This document shows positions 18,746 through 27,126 of a stretch of 64,000 bases of DNA, piece after piece. The notes beneath the pieces were generated by a model. The model was not told the origin of the DNA. It worked only from the letters and a program-made list of their open reading frames with translations, and did not search any database. Within the stretch, counting starts at the first letter, position 1, and each line of letters begins with the position of its first letter. Location: positions 124,001-188,000 of the forward strand of contig DATNEW010000009.1 in the NCBI GenBank assembly GCA_035606695.1, in the 5' to 3' direction. The DNA is from Gemmatimonadaceae bacterium. GTDB taxonomy: Bacteria; Gemmatimonadota; Gemmatimonadetes; Gemmatimonadales; Gemmatimonadaceae. A program made the position numbers and the translations under genes.

Positions 18746-19240
18746 TCAGAAGTAGCGCGAGATCGCCATCATAGAGGCTGTGCCGAGCAGGAGCGCCACC
18801 ACCAACCACATCGCGTTTCCGTAGCGGCGCAGCGAGGCGGCCGCCACGTCGCGCTCACTCGGACCTTTTTCCGCCAGCTGGAGCGCGCGGTGAATGGCCG
18901 GTGCGGCCACGAACGTCGCGACCGCCGCGGCAATGATCGCCGCGAGACCCCCAAGCCCGAGAACGATGCCGCGCCGGGACGTCAGCCATGCGCCGCGCGT
19001 CATCATCAGGAAATTCCCATACAGCAGGAGGCCGGACAGCACGGAAAGTCCGAGCACCACGTTCAAGTAGCGCGGAAGATTCCGTACCCAAATGAGCTGG
19101 CGCATGTATCGCATGCCGTCGTCGCTCGCCCGCGCCGCGGGGACGACGTAGGCGGCCAGCATCGTCGCGGCGCCGACCCACAGCACTCCAGACACGATGT
19201 GAATGAGGCGCAGGGCCATCGAGATCGCCAGGTTGTTCAT
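18746..19240 (-). CDS. Four-helix integral membrane protein (CopD/DUF2269-like)
   Basis: A 164-residue protein with four hydrophobic helices at about residues 8-30, 54-75, 88-112 and 142-160. The first helix has L-R-L-I-H-I-V-S-G-V-L-W-V-G, the His-containing pattern seen in CopD-like and DUF2269 membrane proteins. Function is not known; a role in haem or metal handling is only suggested by that resemblance. Single gene, divergent from the YopT-like gene. Confidence 0.6.
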   Translation of the reverse strand: MNNLAISMALRLIHIVSGVLWVGAATMLAAYVVPAARASDDGMRYMRQLIWVRNLPRYLNVVLGLSVLSGLLLYGNFLMMTRGAWLTSRRGIVLGLGGLAAIIAAAVATFVAAPAIHRALQLAEKGPSERDVAAASLRRYGNAMWLVVALLLGTASMMAISRYF

Positions 19241-19374
19241 GGGCGAGCGTCCGCGCTGTTCCGAATCGGCGCCGCCGGCTCACGCCCGATCGTAAGGGTC
19301 GATTCGCTTCCGGCCCAGCGGTATCATTGCCCCATGGCACGTCCTGGAAACTCATCACGAGGCGACTCAACCGC

Positions 19375-19932
19375 ATGCCCAATCAGCTCAAACGCAGCCT
19401 CGGACAAACCGGCAAGATGGTCGAGAAATCGTCGCAAGACTACGTCGCGGACAAACTGTACATCAACGAGGGCGCGTGCGTCAGCATCTGCGCGAAGTTC
19501 ATGTGCGACATCAACAATCTCCACATTCCGTCGGAGGACGACTATGTCGAGGCGGCGCAGTGGGTCCAGAGCGGTCCGGGATGGGCGGACCGCATCCGGC
19601 TCATGGCGTCGGCGTCCGGTTTGCGCCAGACAGCAGATACGAGCGGAAGCCTGCAGTACGACGAGATCGCACTCTCGCACTTTCTCGACACCGTCCGAAC
19701 GGTCCCGACGTTCTTCATATTCGGATTCTTGAATAACGCGCGGACGAAGGGCCACGCGCTGTTGTTCTATCGGTGGGCCGGCGAGCACTGGCTGCTGCTC
19801 GACCCGAATTTCGGCATCGCCGAATGGCCGACCTTGAGCGGGCTGATCGTCGGGCTCAAACGCTTGCTCGCGAACGGGTATCTGGCGTTCGGACCATACC
19901 AGCGATTCGAGGTGTGGAAGTACGAGCGGTGA
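19375..19932 (+). CDS. YopT-like (peptidase C58) cysteine protease-fold protein
   Basis: A 185-residue protein with the order and motifs of C58 cysteine proteases: Cys35 in N-E-G-A-C-V-S-I, His127 in K-G-H-A-L-L-F-Y, and Asp143 in the hallmark L-L-D-P-N-F-G. In the family (YopT, AvrPphB) these form the catalytic triad and the enzymes are usually injected effectors or toxin domains. Here it is a small free-standing protein without a signal peptide. ATG 19375 is preferred; a TTG 48 bp upstream is open in frame. Assignment rests on motifs alone, so related papain folds remain possible. Confidence 0.55.
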   Translation: MPNQLKRSLGQTGKMVEKSSQDYVADKLYINEGACVSICAKFMCDINNLHIPSEDDYVEAAQWVQSGPGWADRIRLMASASGLRQTADTSGSLQYDEIALSHFLDTVRTVPTFFIFGFLNNARTKGHALLFYRWAGEHWLLLDPNFGIAEWPTLSGLIVGLKRLLANGYLAFGPYQRFEVWKYER

Positions 19933-20148
19933 GGGCCGACGAGAACGTTCGCTCCGCTCCAGCCTAATCATGCGTTCACGGAAATATTAGAGAATTCTCA
20001 GATGTTTCTGCTCGGACCAGCGCATATCGTCTAGGAGATTGTTCATTTCAGCCGTAGACTGGGTGACGCGACGCCGCGCTCCGGCCGCGCGATGCGCAAC
20101 GACGTCTCATCCGCCGCCGGGCCTTCGAACAGTCCGGCCAGGAGAACC

Positions 20149-21303
20149 ATGGAGACGGCAGAGACGAAAACCGCGCCGATGTACACGGCGGAAGTGCACA
20201 CGGCGGACATGCACGCCGGACGCGTCGAGGGCTTGCCCGACGACGCCTACTGGCAGATGACGGAAGCGTCGATCGAGCTGCGGCGGCAGGGTGCCGCGGA
20301 AGGAAAGGCGTTCAATGACGGCCGTCGGGCCGCCGCCGATCAATTTCAAGCGCATCTGCGACAGATCATCGGCGAGTCGCACCTGGACAAGTATCAGGCG
20401 GCGCGAGCGCTCCAGAAGCAGACACTCAAGGCCGCGCGCCAGAACATCGTCCTCGGCCGGGAGAGCGCGGCGCAGTTCGACGCGCTCCGTCGGCGCTTGG
20501 TCAACGAGTCCCACGCCTTTCTCGACAGCATCGGAGTCGATCGCAACGCGTTCCACAATCTCGGTCTCGACTACGCGGGCAAGCTGGCGGCCCTGTTCGA
20601 CCGCACGCTCGGGCACGGCGAGAGCGCTCCGGCCGAGAGCTCCCGGAAACGGAATCACACCTTCCTGCCGCCGTTCAGCGGGTCCTCGTCGTTCGCGCAC
20701 AACTTCTTTTCGAAGGGCGACTCGAGCGATGACATGACTGCGCCGACGTTCAACTTCTTCCTCAGCTTTCAGACGGGCGAGATGGGCTCGAGCACGGCGT
20801 GCGCGGTGAGCGACGCCTCGGACTATGATGAATCGTCCGTCGTCTGTCGCTCCGCGATGCGCCAATGGTTTCAGATGCCCGCCCTGGGCCAGGTGCGCGT
20901 GAGCAATCTGCTCGAGGTGATCAACAGCCACTACTCGGGCAGTGTGTATGACGAATGGGGCTGGTCGACGATCGACCTCAAGCAGGGACTGCGGTATTAC
21001 GCGCAGGTGACTTCGCCGACCGTCGGACCGCGCGTGTACTACTACCCGCTCGTGGGATGGCAGAACGAGGTCACCGACGAAGATGCGCCGGCCTGGTCGA
21101 CACAGCGCTGGCCTGCCGGACAGAACGAAGGCATGTTCGTCCAGACGGTGCTGCCGGGCGTCATCGCGAAGAACACCTGGGTGCTCGTGGACGTCGGCGT
21201 CGAGAACTCGAACTGGTTTCTCTCGAATGATGTGACGGTGACGAGTCATCAGACGGCGCGGTACTGGACGAAGAACATCGGGCTGTCGTCGACGGGATCG
21301 TAA
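20149..21303 (+). CDS. Hypothetical 384-aa protein, helical N-half and beta-rich C-half
   Basis: Function not recognised. The start ATG 20149 follows AGGAG at ideal distance. Residues about 30-180 are strongly helical and charged (R-R-Q-G-A-A-E-G-K, A-A-R-A-L-Q-K-Q), probably a bundle or coiled coil. Residues about 200-384 are rich in aromatic and beta-prone segments (Y-Y-A-Q-V, R-V-Y-Y-Y-P-L-V-G-W, V-L-V-D-V-G-V), suggesting a binding domain. No signal peptide or membrane helix is present. The upstream region is AT-rich for this genome. It stands alone between the YopT-like gene and the genomic island. Confidence 0.55.
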   Translation: METAETKTAPMYTAEVHTADMHAGRVEGLPDDAYWQMTEASIELRRQGAAEGKAFNDGRRAAADQFQAHLRQIIGESHLDKYQAARALQKQTLKAARQNIVLGRESAAQFDALRRRLVNESHAFLDSIGVDRNAFHNLGLDYAGKLAALFDRTLGHGESAPAESSRKRNHTFLPPFSGSSSFAHNFFSKGDSSDDMTAPTFNFFLSFQTGEMGSSTACAVSDASDYDESSVVCRSAMRQWFQMPALGQVRVSNLLEVINSHYSGSVYDEWGWSTIDLKQGLRYYAQVTSPTVGPRVYYYPLVGWQNEVTDEDAPAWSTQRWPAGQNEGMFVQTVLPGVIAKNTWVLVDVGVENSNWFLSNDVTVTSHQTARYWTKNIGLSSTGS

Positions 21304-21391
21304 GTCGAGGCGGTAATCGGTTCGCTCGCTGGGGAACCGGTCGATCAGAGATCTCCAATCGGGGGAAATCACAGACGGAGTGCAGGACAGG

Positions 21392-21424
21392 AAAAAGCCC
21401 CGCAACCAGGCTGGTTGCGGGGCT
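21392..21424 (-). terminator. Original tRNA-Pro terminator, left of island
   Basis: A perfect 13-bp stem (21396-21408 with 21412-21424) followed on the minus strand by TTTTT. It lies 9 bp beyond the 47-bp repeat and was the terminator of tRNA-Pro before the island inserted. A degenerate copy accompanies the functional tRNA at 28914-28945. Confidence 0.8.
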
Positions 21425-21432
21425 CATTCTTT

Positions 21433-21479
21433 AATGGTCGGGGCGACTGGATTTGAACCAGCGACCTCCTGCTCCCGAA
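21433..21479 (-). repeat. Attachment site of island, left copy (3' part of tRNA-Pro)
   Basis: A 47-bp stretch identical to 28955-29001. It comprises the 3' half of tRNA-Pro(CGG), from the anticodon loop through CCA, plus two flanking bases. Beyond the anticodon loop the sequence no longer matches a tRNA. This is the displaced host copy marking the far end of the integrated element. Confidence 0.92.
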
Positions 21480-21883
21480 TCAAGCCAGGCAACCGATCGC
21501 GGTCCGGCAGTGCAACCCCAATCCGCGTCGAGACATGCCGGTATCTCGATGGGAAATCAATTCTTAACCGTGTTCGATTCTGAGGGAGTTCCGAGCGTCG
21601 GCGCCGGACTTTCCCGGCACGGATGACGGGGTCTGCAGGGAGAAACTGAGGACAAACTGAGGACGGAATTTCGTCGGCCTACTGCGGGCGACGTTAAGCC
21701 GCCGATCGCGCAAACGGTGGGGGGAGCCCCGAACCGCCGACATGCCGCCACCGTGGTTAGTGCTCAGCCAATAACGCCAATTTTGAACGTGTGAGCGACA
21801 TGCGCCCGTGAGGTATTCCTGTTTGAATACCTAATCGATTACCGCTCAATGACTTACCCGTCCTCCACCTCTCTCAGAATTTG
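21480..21883. other. Left end of island, non-coding
   Basis: About 400 bp with no credible ORF between the left attachment copy and the end of the restriction gene. It may contain integrase arm sites, but none could be defined. Confidence 0.4.
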
Positions 21884-23092
21884 CTAACCAGCTTTTGATC
21901 GGGCGAGTTTGATGAAGTCCGTAAGTGAGAGAAGTTCGGGTCTAATAGTATCCGAGTACTGTTCATGCAAAGACTTCGGCACGACGAGCGTAACCCCTGC
22001 TGCCTTCATTTCCGCGAACTGATTGGGCGATACACCCCGCTGCAGAGTTAGAAGATGCTTCTTCGGAATTCGATCGGCCTCGTTCAGTATCTGCCTCCAT
22101 CGGTCTTTGCAGGTCGTCTTCGCGGCCAGCATTAGCAGGTTGTCAGGCGGGTAGTTGCCGTCCTGATACGCAGAGGCAGAGGGAAACAAAAAATCCGGGC
22201 GTTTGCTGCCTTCCGACACCTCGTCGTGGGAATGTGTCAGCTTCTCTTCCGTAAAGATCCTGCCAGTGTGTAGTTCGAGCGATGCGCCGGCTCGAGACTT
22301 TCGACGATTGGTGACAGAATTGGCGAAGTCGACGAAAAGATCGACGGTCGCGAATCCCTCTCGAATGCGAGGCATCGCGACGATGTCTTCGACGGATCTG
22401 AAGATTGCATATTCGCACTCGCGTCGTCGCAGCAGTCGGTCATCAGGACTCTGCTTCAGCGCCGTGGGAAGACGCTCGATTGCCAAACTCACAATCTGTG
22501 AAGCTTGGGGAAAGCTCAACCGCCAGTCCGAAGGAATCTCCTCCGATTTCAGTTGGCACGGAGAGTCGCGAAGTTGCGCCTCTACTGGATGAGCTGCCTT
22601 CCCTGAGGCGTCGTAGAAAAGCGCGATCCCCGGCTCGACTGGTCCAAGGCGATCCTCGATTGCATCCTCTTCCTCGACTGCCTCGCAGAGCCAGACGCAG
22701 CATACATCTACGTCGCGACCTGGTTCCTGATGGAACGCGAAGACGCAGATGGCTCCAGTCGCGTCGGGATCCAGCAGCGGCGAGGTCTTGCCACCCCAAC
22801 CCGTGATACGACACTCATCGCGCGTTCCGCCTCGCAACTTGTTGTTGTACCAGATGGCCGTGGGGAACGCTTCGACGTTGTGGGAGTCAATGCTTGCGCC
22901 GAACGACGCGCGAGGATTGTCCTGTGATGGTGTGAAGCTCGGAAACAGCCGAAAGATGATCTCCTTCGGGATGTATGGTCCCGCCTGATGCGACTTGTTC
23001 AGCAGCGTGTCGTTTCCGGAAAGGCGCTTGACATACCAGCGCCAGCCCTCACCCGAGACGGTTTCGATCCACCGACGAACGTCGAGACTCAT
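21884..23092 (-). CDS. ecoRIIR: EcoRII-type restriction endonuclease (CCWGG)
   Basis: A 402-residue homologue of EcoRII, which cuts before CCWGG and needs two sites. The N-terminal effector domain shows V-K-R-L-S-G-N-D-T and R-I-T-G-W-G near residues 22-100. The C-terminal catalytic domain shows N-S-V-T-N-R-R-K-S-R-A-G (258-269), P-D-F-L-F-P-S (299-305) and K-T-T-C-K-D-R-W-R-Q-I-L-N-E-A-D (325-340). Asp300, Lys325, Lys329 and Glu338 match the known EcoRII active-site residues with a one-residue offset. Length equals EcoRII. ATG overlaps the Vsr stop by 4 bp (ATGA), giving the operon order methylase-Vsr-endonuclease. Appears intact. Confidence 0.95.
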   Translation of the reverse strand: MSLDVRRWIETVSGEGWRWYVKRLSGNDTLLNKSHQAGPYIPKEIIFRLFPSFTPSQDNPRASFGASIDSHNVEAFPTAIWYNNKLRGGTRDECRITGWGGKTSPLLDPDATGAICVFAFHQEPGRDVDVCCVWLCEAVEEEDAIEDRLGPVEPGIALFYDASGKAAHPVEAQLRDSPCQLKSEEIPSDWRLSFPQASQIVSLAIERLPTALKQSPDDRLLRRRECEYAIFRSVEDIVAMPRIREGFATVDLFVDFANSVTNRRKSRAGASLELHTGRIFTEEKLTHSHDEVSEGSKRPDFLFPSASAYQDGNYPPDNLLMLAAKTTCKDRWRQILNEADRIPKKHLLTLQRGVSPNQFAEMKAAGVTLVVPKSLHEQYSDTIRPELLSLTDFIKLARSKAG

Positions 23093-23502
23093 GCGCTTCC
23101 CCTGATTGCATTGACGATTCGCGTTAGTCGCCGCGCATCCTCAACTTCGCACTCCCATAGCGTGAAAACGCGCCAACCCATCCGTCTGAGTTGTCGATCG
23201 ATGCGTCGATCCCGCAGGACGTTGCCTTGGAGCTTGTCACGCCAGAAGGAACGGTTTGACGCGGGCATATAGGCGAATCGACAGCCTCGGTGCTGATGCC
23301 AAAAGCAACCATGCACGTTGACTACGACACGGAATCTCGGGAGTACAAGATCGGGCTTTCCCGGAAGCCGTGGATCGTGAAGCAGGTATCGAAGACCACA
23401 CCGATGGAAGAATTTGCGAACCAGCAGCTCAGGTTTGGTATGCTTACCTCGAATCCCAGACATCATGCGACTGCGCGTCGCCTTGCTCACGATGTCGACC
23501 AT
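23089..23502 (-). CDS. vsr: Very short patch repair endonuclease
   Basis: A 137-residue Vsr nicking enzyme that repairs T:G mismatches arising from deamination of 5-methylcytosine in CCWGG. Family motifs are complete: R-S-R-M-M-S-G-I-R, L-P-G-K-P-D-L-V, V-H-G-C-F-W-H-Q-H, F-W-R-D-K-L-Q-G-N and L-W-E-C. It lies between the methyltransferase (9 bp upstream) and the restriction gene (overlap), so all three are co-expressed. Its presence supports a Dcm-type specificity of the methylase. Confidence 0.95.
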   Translation of the reverse strand: MVDIVSKATRSRMMSGIRGKHTKPELLVRKFFHRCGLRYLLHDPRLPGKPDLVLPRFRVVVNVHGCFWHQHRGCRFAYMPASNRSFWRDKLQGNVLRDRRIDRQLRRMGWRVFTLWECEVEDARRLTRIVNAIRGSA

Positions 23503-23511
23503 CCGTGCGCC

Positions 23512-24804
23512 TCACGCGGTAGCAGCGAGAGGAAGCGCAAGCTGTGGCGAAGCAGTCAAACCCTCGCCAGTAACGTAAGGAATCATCGTTCGTGCGACAG
23601 CTTCCACCACTGGAACGATGACAGAGTTTCCAAACTGCTTATACGCTTGAGTGTCTGAAACTGCGATCTTGAACGATGGCCGGCCCGGCCGGTCAAACCC
23701 CATAAGGCGAGCGCATTCTCTGGGTGTCAGGCGACGTGGTGTACCGCGACTCGTCTTGACAAGAATCTCTGATCCATCCTTGAAGTACCGAGCAGAAAGT
23801 GTTCGAGCCGTATCATCGGGACCCACAAGCCCATAGCCGAACCCGTTTCCCTTCTTGCGGTGCTTCTCGGCGTACTCCTTCAAGTATTGCCAGAGATGCT
23901 TGCTCAGGAGGTACTTTCGCGCGACCTTGCCGCTGTCGTCCGTGAATGGAGGCTCGGGAGTCTCTGAGCCATCCTCTGGGTGAAGGATCGCCCGCAACTT
24001 CGGTCCAGTTGCCAAGTCCGGCAACACGAGGCCATCCCACGAAAAACCGTTGAAATCGCGAAAGCCAACAATGAAGATTCGTTCGCGGTGCTGAGGTACG
24101 AAGCGCCGACCGTCGATGATCTTCCAGTGGATCGTGTACCCGAGTTCGTCAGTCAATACCTGCCGGATAGTTCTGAACGTTCGTCCGCCGTCATGACTCG
24201 CGAGATTCTTGACGTTCTCCAGCAGGAAAGCCTTTGGCTTGTGGTGGCGAAGCATTCGCGCGACTTCGAAGAAAAGCGTGCCTTGTGTCTCGCACGCAAA
24301 TCCGTGGGGTCGCCCGAGCGCGTTTTTCTTGCTAACGCCAGCGATGGAAAATGGCTGACACGGGAAACCGGCGAGCAGAACGTCGTGGGGTGGAATAACC
24401 TCGGAAGCGATCTGCACGATGTCGCCAGCTATGGGATGCGTTGAGCCGAAGTTCGCTCGGTAGGTGATCTGCGCGTACTTATCCCACTCCGATGTGAAGA
24501 CACACTCTCCACCGACTGCCTCGAATCCCATTCGGAGTCCGCCGATTCCCGCGAAGAGATCCACAAAACGGAATGAGGAAAATTTAGGACTGCGCTCCGG
24601 TGTTGGCGCAGCGAGGAGTCCGCGAAGGCACTCCATGACCGCCTTTCTGGGTCGACCATCGCCAGATTCCCACCGGTGAATGGTCTTTGCGCTGTATCCG
24701 GAATGGGTGGCGAGGTCTGCCTGCGAGAGGCCTACGCTCTCGCGCAGGCGCCGCAGGTCGCTTCCCGAGACTGACGTCTCGACGGAATATCTTCGGGGGG
24801 ACAT
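23512..24804 (-). CDS. DNA (cytosine-5) methyltransferase, Dcm/M.EcoRII type with N-terminal HTH
   Basis: A 430-residue 5-methylcytosine methyltransferase protecting CCWGG sites. Residues about 14-55 are an XRE-type helix-turn-helix (L-S-Q-A-D-L-A-T-H-S-G-Y). Then follow motif I F-V-D-L-F-A-G-I-G-G, motif IV G-F-P-C-Q-P-F-S with the catalytic Cys, motif VI E-N-V, motif VIII Q-H-R-E-R-I-F and motif X G-N-S-V. The recognition segment K-Y-L-L-S-K-H-L-W-Q-Y-L and G-N-G-F-G-Y-G-L-V resembles Dcm, which fits EcoRII specificity. An N-terminal HTH is known to autoregulate M.EcoRII. ATG 24804 is preferred over a 74-codon upstream extension that would overlap the divergent regulator. Confidence 0.93.
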   Translation of the reverse strand: MSPRRYSVETSVSGSDLRRLRESVGLSQADLATHSGYSAKTIHRWESGDGRPRKAVMECLRGLLAAPTPERSPKFSSFRFVDLFAGIGGLRMGFEAVGGECVFTSEWDKYAQITYRANFGSTHPIAGDIVQIASEVIPPHDVLLAGFPCQPFSIAGVSKKNALGRPHGFACETQGTLFFEVARMLRHHKPKAFLLENVKNLASHDGGRTFRTIRQVLTDELGYTIHWKIIDGRRFVPQHRERIFIVGFRDFNGFSWDGLVLPDLATGPKLRAILHPEDGSETPEPPFTDDSGKVARKYLLSKHLWQYLKEYAEKHRKKGNGFGYGLVGPDDTARTLSARYFKDGSEILVKTSRGTPRRLTPRECARLMGFDRPGRPSFKIAVSDTQAYKQFGNSVIVPVVEAVARTMIPYVTGEGLTASPQLALPLAATA

Positions 24805-24809
24805 TTTCT

Positions 24810-24822
24810 GGACATTACGTCC
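24810..24822. promoter_or_regulatory. Candidate operator GGAC-N5-GTCC upstream of methyltransferase
   Basis: A 13-bp palindrome 6 bp before the methyltransferase start, with a second half-site-like GGACATT beside it. It lies in the 112-bp divergent promoter region and would block the ribosome site or promoter. Plausible target of the methylase HTH or the divergent XRE protein. Confidence 0.4.
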
Positions 24823-24916
24823 GTGGATCTCCTTGCGCAAGCAGGAAGTTAGCGGTACGATAGGGAAGGCGACGACTGCTTGTGCCTCAAACCTTTTCCA
24901 GCCAAGAGGATACGGA

Positions 24917-25159
24917 ATGGCTGCTGATGCCCAATCGGCGGGGATCGAGCCCCTAGGCGTGAAGATCAAGCGACTTCGACAGGAGCGAAGGCTCTCACAG
25001 GACCGACTCGCGATTGAATCGCACATCGATCAAAGTGGACTGTCGAAATTCGAACGCGGGCAGGATCGTTCTATGGGTGAGATTCCTCTTCGTCGCATTG
25101 CAGCCGCTCTGAAGGTCTCCTTCGAGGACCTCGTTGCCGGGACCGATTTCCGACGATAG
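24917..25159 (+). CDS. XRE-family small regulator, controller-protein-like
   Basis: An 80-residue helix-turn-helix protein (I-K-R-L-R-Q-E-R-R-L-S-Q-D-R-L-A ... S-G-L-S-K-F-E-R-G). Size, fold and divergent position next to the methyltransferase are those of restriction-modification controller (C) proteins, which delay endonuclease expression on entry to a new host. ATG 24917 follows AGAGGA; the longer in-frame ORF from 24680 would overlap the methylase. Whether it acts on the R-M genes or on the rest of the island cannot be told from sequence. Confidence 0.7.
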   Translation: MAADAQSAGIEPLGVKIKRLRQERRLSQDRLAIESHIDQSGLSKFERGQDRSMGEIPLRRIAAALKVSFEDLVAGTDFRR

Positions 25160-25330
25160 TTCCTGTTCGGTCGGCGTTGACGAGTTATTCAGGTTTGCAT
25201 ATCTCGCGGCGCGGGTCGGAGGTCCTGATGTTTTTTATTCAGAATCTCTCCGGGTCCACGCCGCCCGTGCGTCCGGTCCGTCAGCAATCTGAGCGCCTGC
25301 CTGCCTGCTGACCCATATCGGCCATGCCGG

Positions 25331-26014
25331 TCAACCAGAACCATGTCCACCATGGCCGACATGTGGCCGTCCGTTGGCGAGCTTCGGTGGCTTGCCTTGA
25401 CTCGTCGAATTGCTGAGCTGAGCGCGTATCTCGGAGTTGGCGCGAGTAAGAAGGATCAGCTCGCGTTGAAGACCGCATTCGACGAACCGTCGAAGTTCCG
25501 CCTCGTCGAGTTCGCGCCAGTTGCGTTCAATCCCACCGGTCTGTTCTGCGACAAGAAGTGGTTCGAGAGTTCTGAGCAGCGCTAAAGCGATTCGGTCGCG
25601 CTCAATACCGAGGCCGAGCGTGTTCACGCGATGGACGAAGTGGCCGTACACACTAGGCATGGCGCGGACACGGTCCACGAGCTCTCTGCGAGCTTGGCGG
25701 TTTGTAGCGGATTCGAGTTCGGTGCAGGCCTTCGCCAGCCATGCCTCATAAGAGCTTAAGGCGTCTCTCGCCTCTGGCGAGAAAAGGGCTCGCTCTAGGT
25801 GCCGGCGCGTGGCCGCGTCGAAGTGGCTCGCAAGTCGGGCGAATTGTTGAAAGCCGATCTCGCCGAGTCGGCAGTGAAGGAGGCGAGAGAGCTGAGACTG
25901 CTGTATTCCGGTTACCCGTGCCGCTTCGGCCTGTCCGCCGAACTGCTCAACGAGCTGATCGATCGCCTCGGATAGCGCTTGCCGGTCCACGATGTGAAGA
26001 CGCCGATTTCCCAC
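25331..26014 (-). CDS. Hypothetical protein with N-terminal HTH
   Basis: A 227-residue protein. Residues about 14-50 (Q-L-V-E-Q-F-G-G-Q-A-E-A-A-R-V-T-G-I) look like a YdaS/Cro-type helix-turn-helix; the remainder is helical with no recognised domain. GTG start. It is divergent from the RepA-like ATPase gene, which suggests it represses that gene or the island's replication/excision functions. Confidence 0.5.
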   Translation of the reverse strand: MGNRRLHIVDRQALSEAIDQLVEQFGGQAEAARVTGIQQSQLSRLLHCRLGEIGFQQFARLASHFDAATRRHLERALFSPEARDALSSYEAWLAKACTELESATNRQARRELVDRVRAMPSVYGHFVHRVNTLGLGIERDRIALALLRTLEPLLVAEQTGGIERNWRELDEAELRRFVECGLQRELILLTRANSEIRAQLSNSTSQGKPPKLANGRPHVGHGGHGSG

Positions 26015-26111
26015 TGTGGCTACCTATGCAGAGGCAGCGAGAAACATACCACTGCTCTGCATAGGAATCAATTGCGATTCTTCGCGCTCACTCTTTCCAC
26101 GAGGGAAGCGC

Positions 26112-27125
26112 ATGAAAAACGAAGTACCAGCGATCACCCGATTGAGCGAGCTGCGACCGAAGCACGTCCAGTGGCTATGGCGCGGCTTCATTCCGCAAGG
26201 CAAGCTCACGCTGATTGAGGGCGATCCAGGTCTTGGAAAGTCGACTGTCACGATGGATATAGCGGCGCGCGTTACGACCGGGCAGCCGTTCCCTGATGGC
26301 TCTGTGTGCGCGCCGGCAAACGTCTTGATCCTGAGCGCGGAGGATGATCCGGCCGACACTATTCTTCCAAGACTGGAGGCCGCGGGCGGCGATCCTGGAC
26401 GGGCACTCGTGATGACGCAGAGTGACGGGCACGGAAGTCTTTCGCTCACTGACCACCTGCGACACGTTGACGATGTCATACGGCGTTACAGCGTGAAGCT
26501 GGTTGTCGTAGATCCTCTAACAGCGCACCTCGGCCGAGCGGACGGATACAAAGATCAGGACATCCGTAGCGTGCTGGCCCCTCTCGCCGGCCTCGGATCA
26601 CGCTACGGTACGACGATCCTTCCGATTCGCCATCTGACGAAGAATACGGGAGCGGCGGCTGTGCATCGCGGAGGCGGCTCGATCGCGATAGGGGCTGCGG
26701 CGCGATTAATCCTTCTGGTCTCTCTTCATCCCGATGATCGGAGCCGACGCCTACTGTCCGTGGTGAAGTCGAACTTGGCTGAGCGCCCAGTTCCCATGGA
26801 ATTCGCTTTGGATCAGGTCGACGGCGTATCTCGCGTTGAATGGCTTGGATCGACCGATCTAGGCGAAAAGGTCGTTGGCTCAGGTCAAGTCGAGCTTGAC
26901 GAATACGTGGACTTGGAGGAGATCCTTCTCGACATAGTCAGTGAGGAAGGACCGATCCGCCCGCCCCACGTCATGCAGCGACTTCGTGCAGCCGGGCACT
27001 CGCCGAGCGACCGCAGCCTGAGTCGAGCTCGCAAACGCCTCGGCATTCGCTACAAGCGCTATGGTTTCGGCTCGGACGGGTTCTACCTCTGGTTCCTGCC
27101 CGGCCAACAGCTTCCAGAGAACTGA
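26112..27125 (+). CDS. RepA-like AAA ATPase (RecA-fold, AAA_25)
   Basis: A 337-residue RecA-fold ATPase. It has Walker A G-D-P-G-L-G-K-S (residues about 38-45), an A-E-D-D strand and Walker B-like L-V-V-V-D-P-L-T. It resembles the hexameric helicase RepA of RSF1010 and ATPases carried by integrative elements. The C-terminal 80 residues form a winged-helix-like segment (P-P-H-V-M-Q-R-L-R-A-A-G). Start ATG 26112 follows GAGGGAAG; the upstream extension to 26016 has no ribosome site. It heads an operon with the excisionase-like and integrase genes and may unwind or maintain the excised island. Confidence 0.75.
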   Translation: MKNEVPAITRLSELRPKHVQWLWRGFIPQGKLTLIEGDPGLGKSTVTMDIAARVTTGQPFPDGSVCAPANVLILSAEDDPADTILPRLEAAGGDPGRALVMTQSDGHGSLSLTDHLRHVDDVIRRYSVKLVVVDPLTAHLGRADGYKDQDIRSVLAPLAGLGSRYGTTILPIRHLTKNTGAAAVHRGGGSIAIGAAARLILLVSLHPDDRSRRLLSVVKSNLAERPVPMEFALDQVDGVSRVEWLGSTDLGEKVVGSGQVELDEYVDLEEILLDIVSEEGPIRPPHVMQRLRAAGHSPSDRSLSRARKRLGIRYKRYGFGSDGFYLWFLPGQQLPEN

Positions 27126-27126
27126 C

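Noticed and set aside
20107-21405. 432-aa minus-strand ORF opposite the orphan 384-aa gene
   Set aside because: The plus-strand frame has an ideal ribosome site and a plausible protein composition; the minus-strand product is Arg/His-rich nonsense.
21435-21479. A second functional tRNA-Pro gene
   Set aside because: Only the 3' half matches; beyond the anticodon loop the sequence cannot complete the cloverleaf, so it is the displaced attachment copy.
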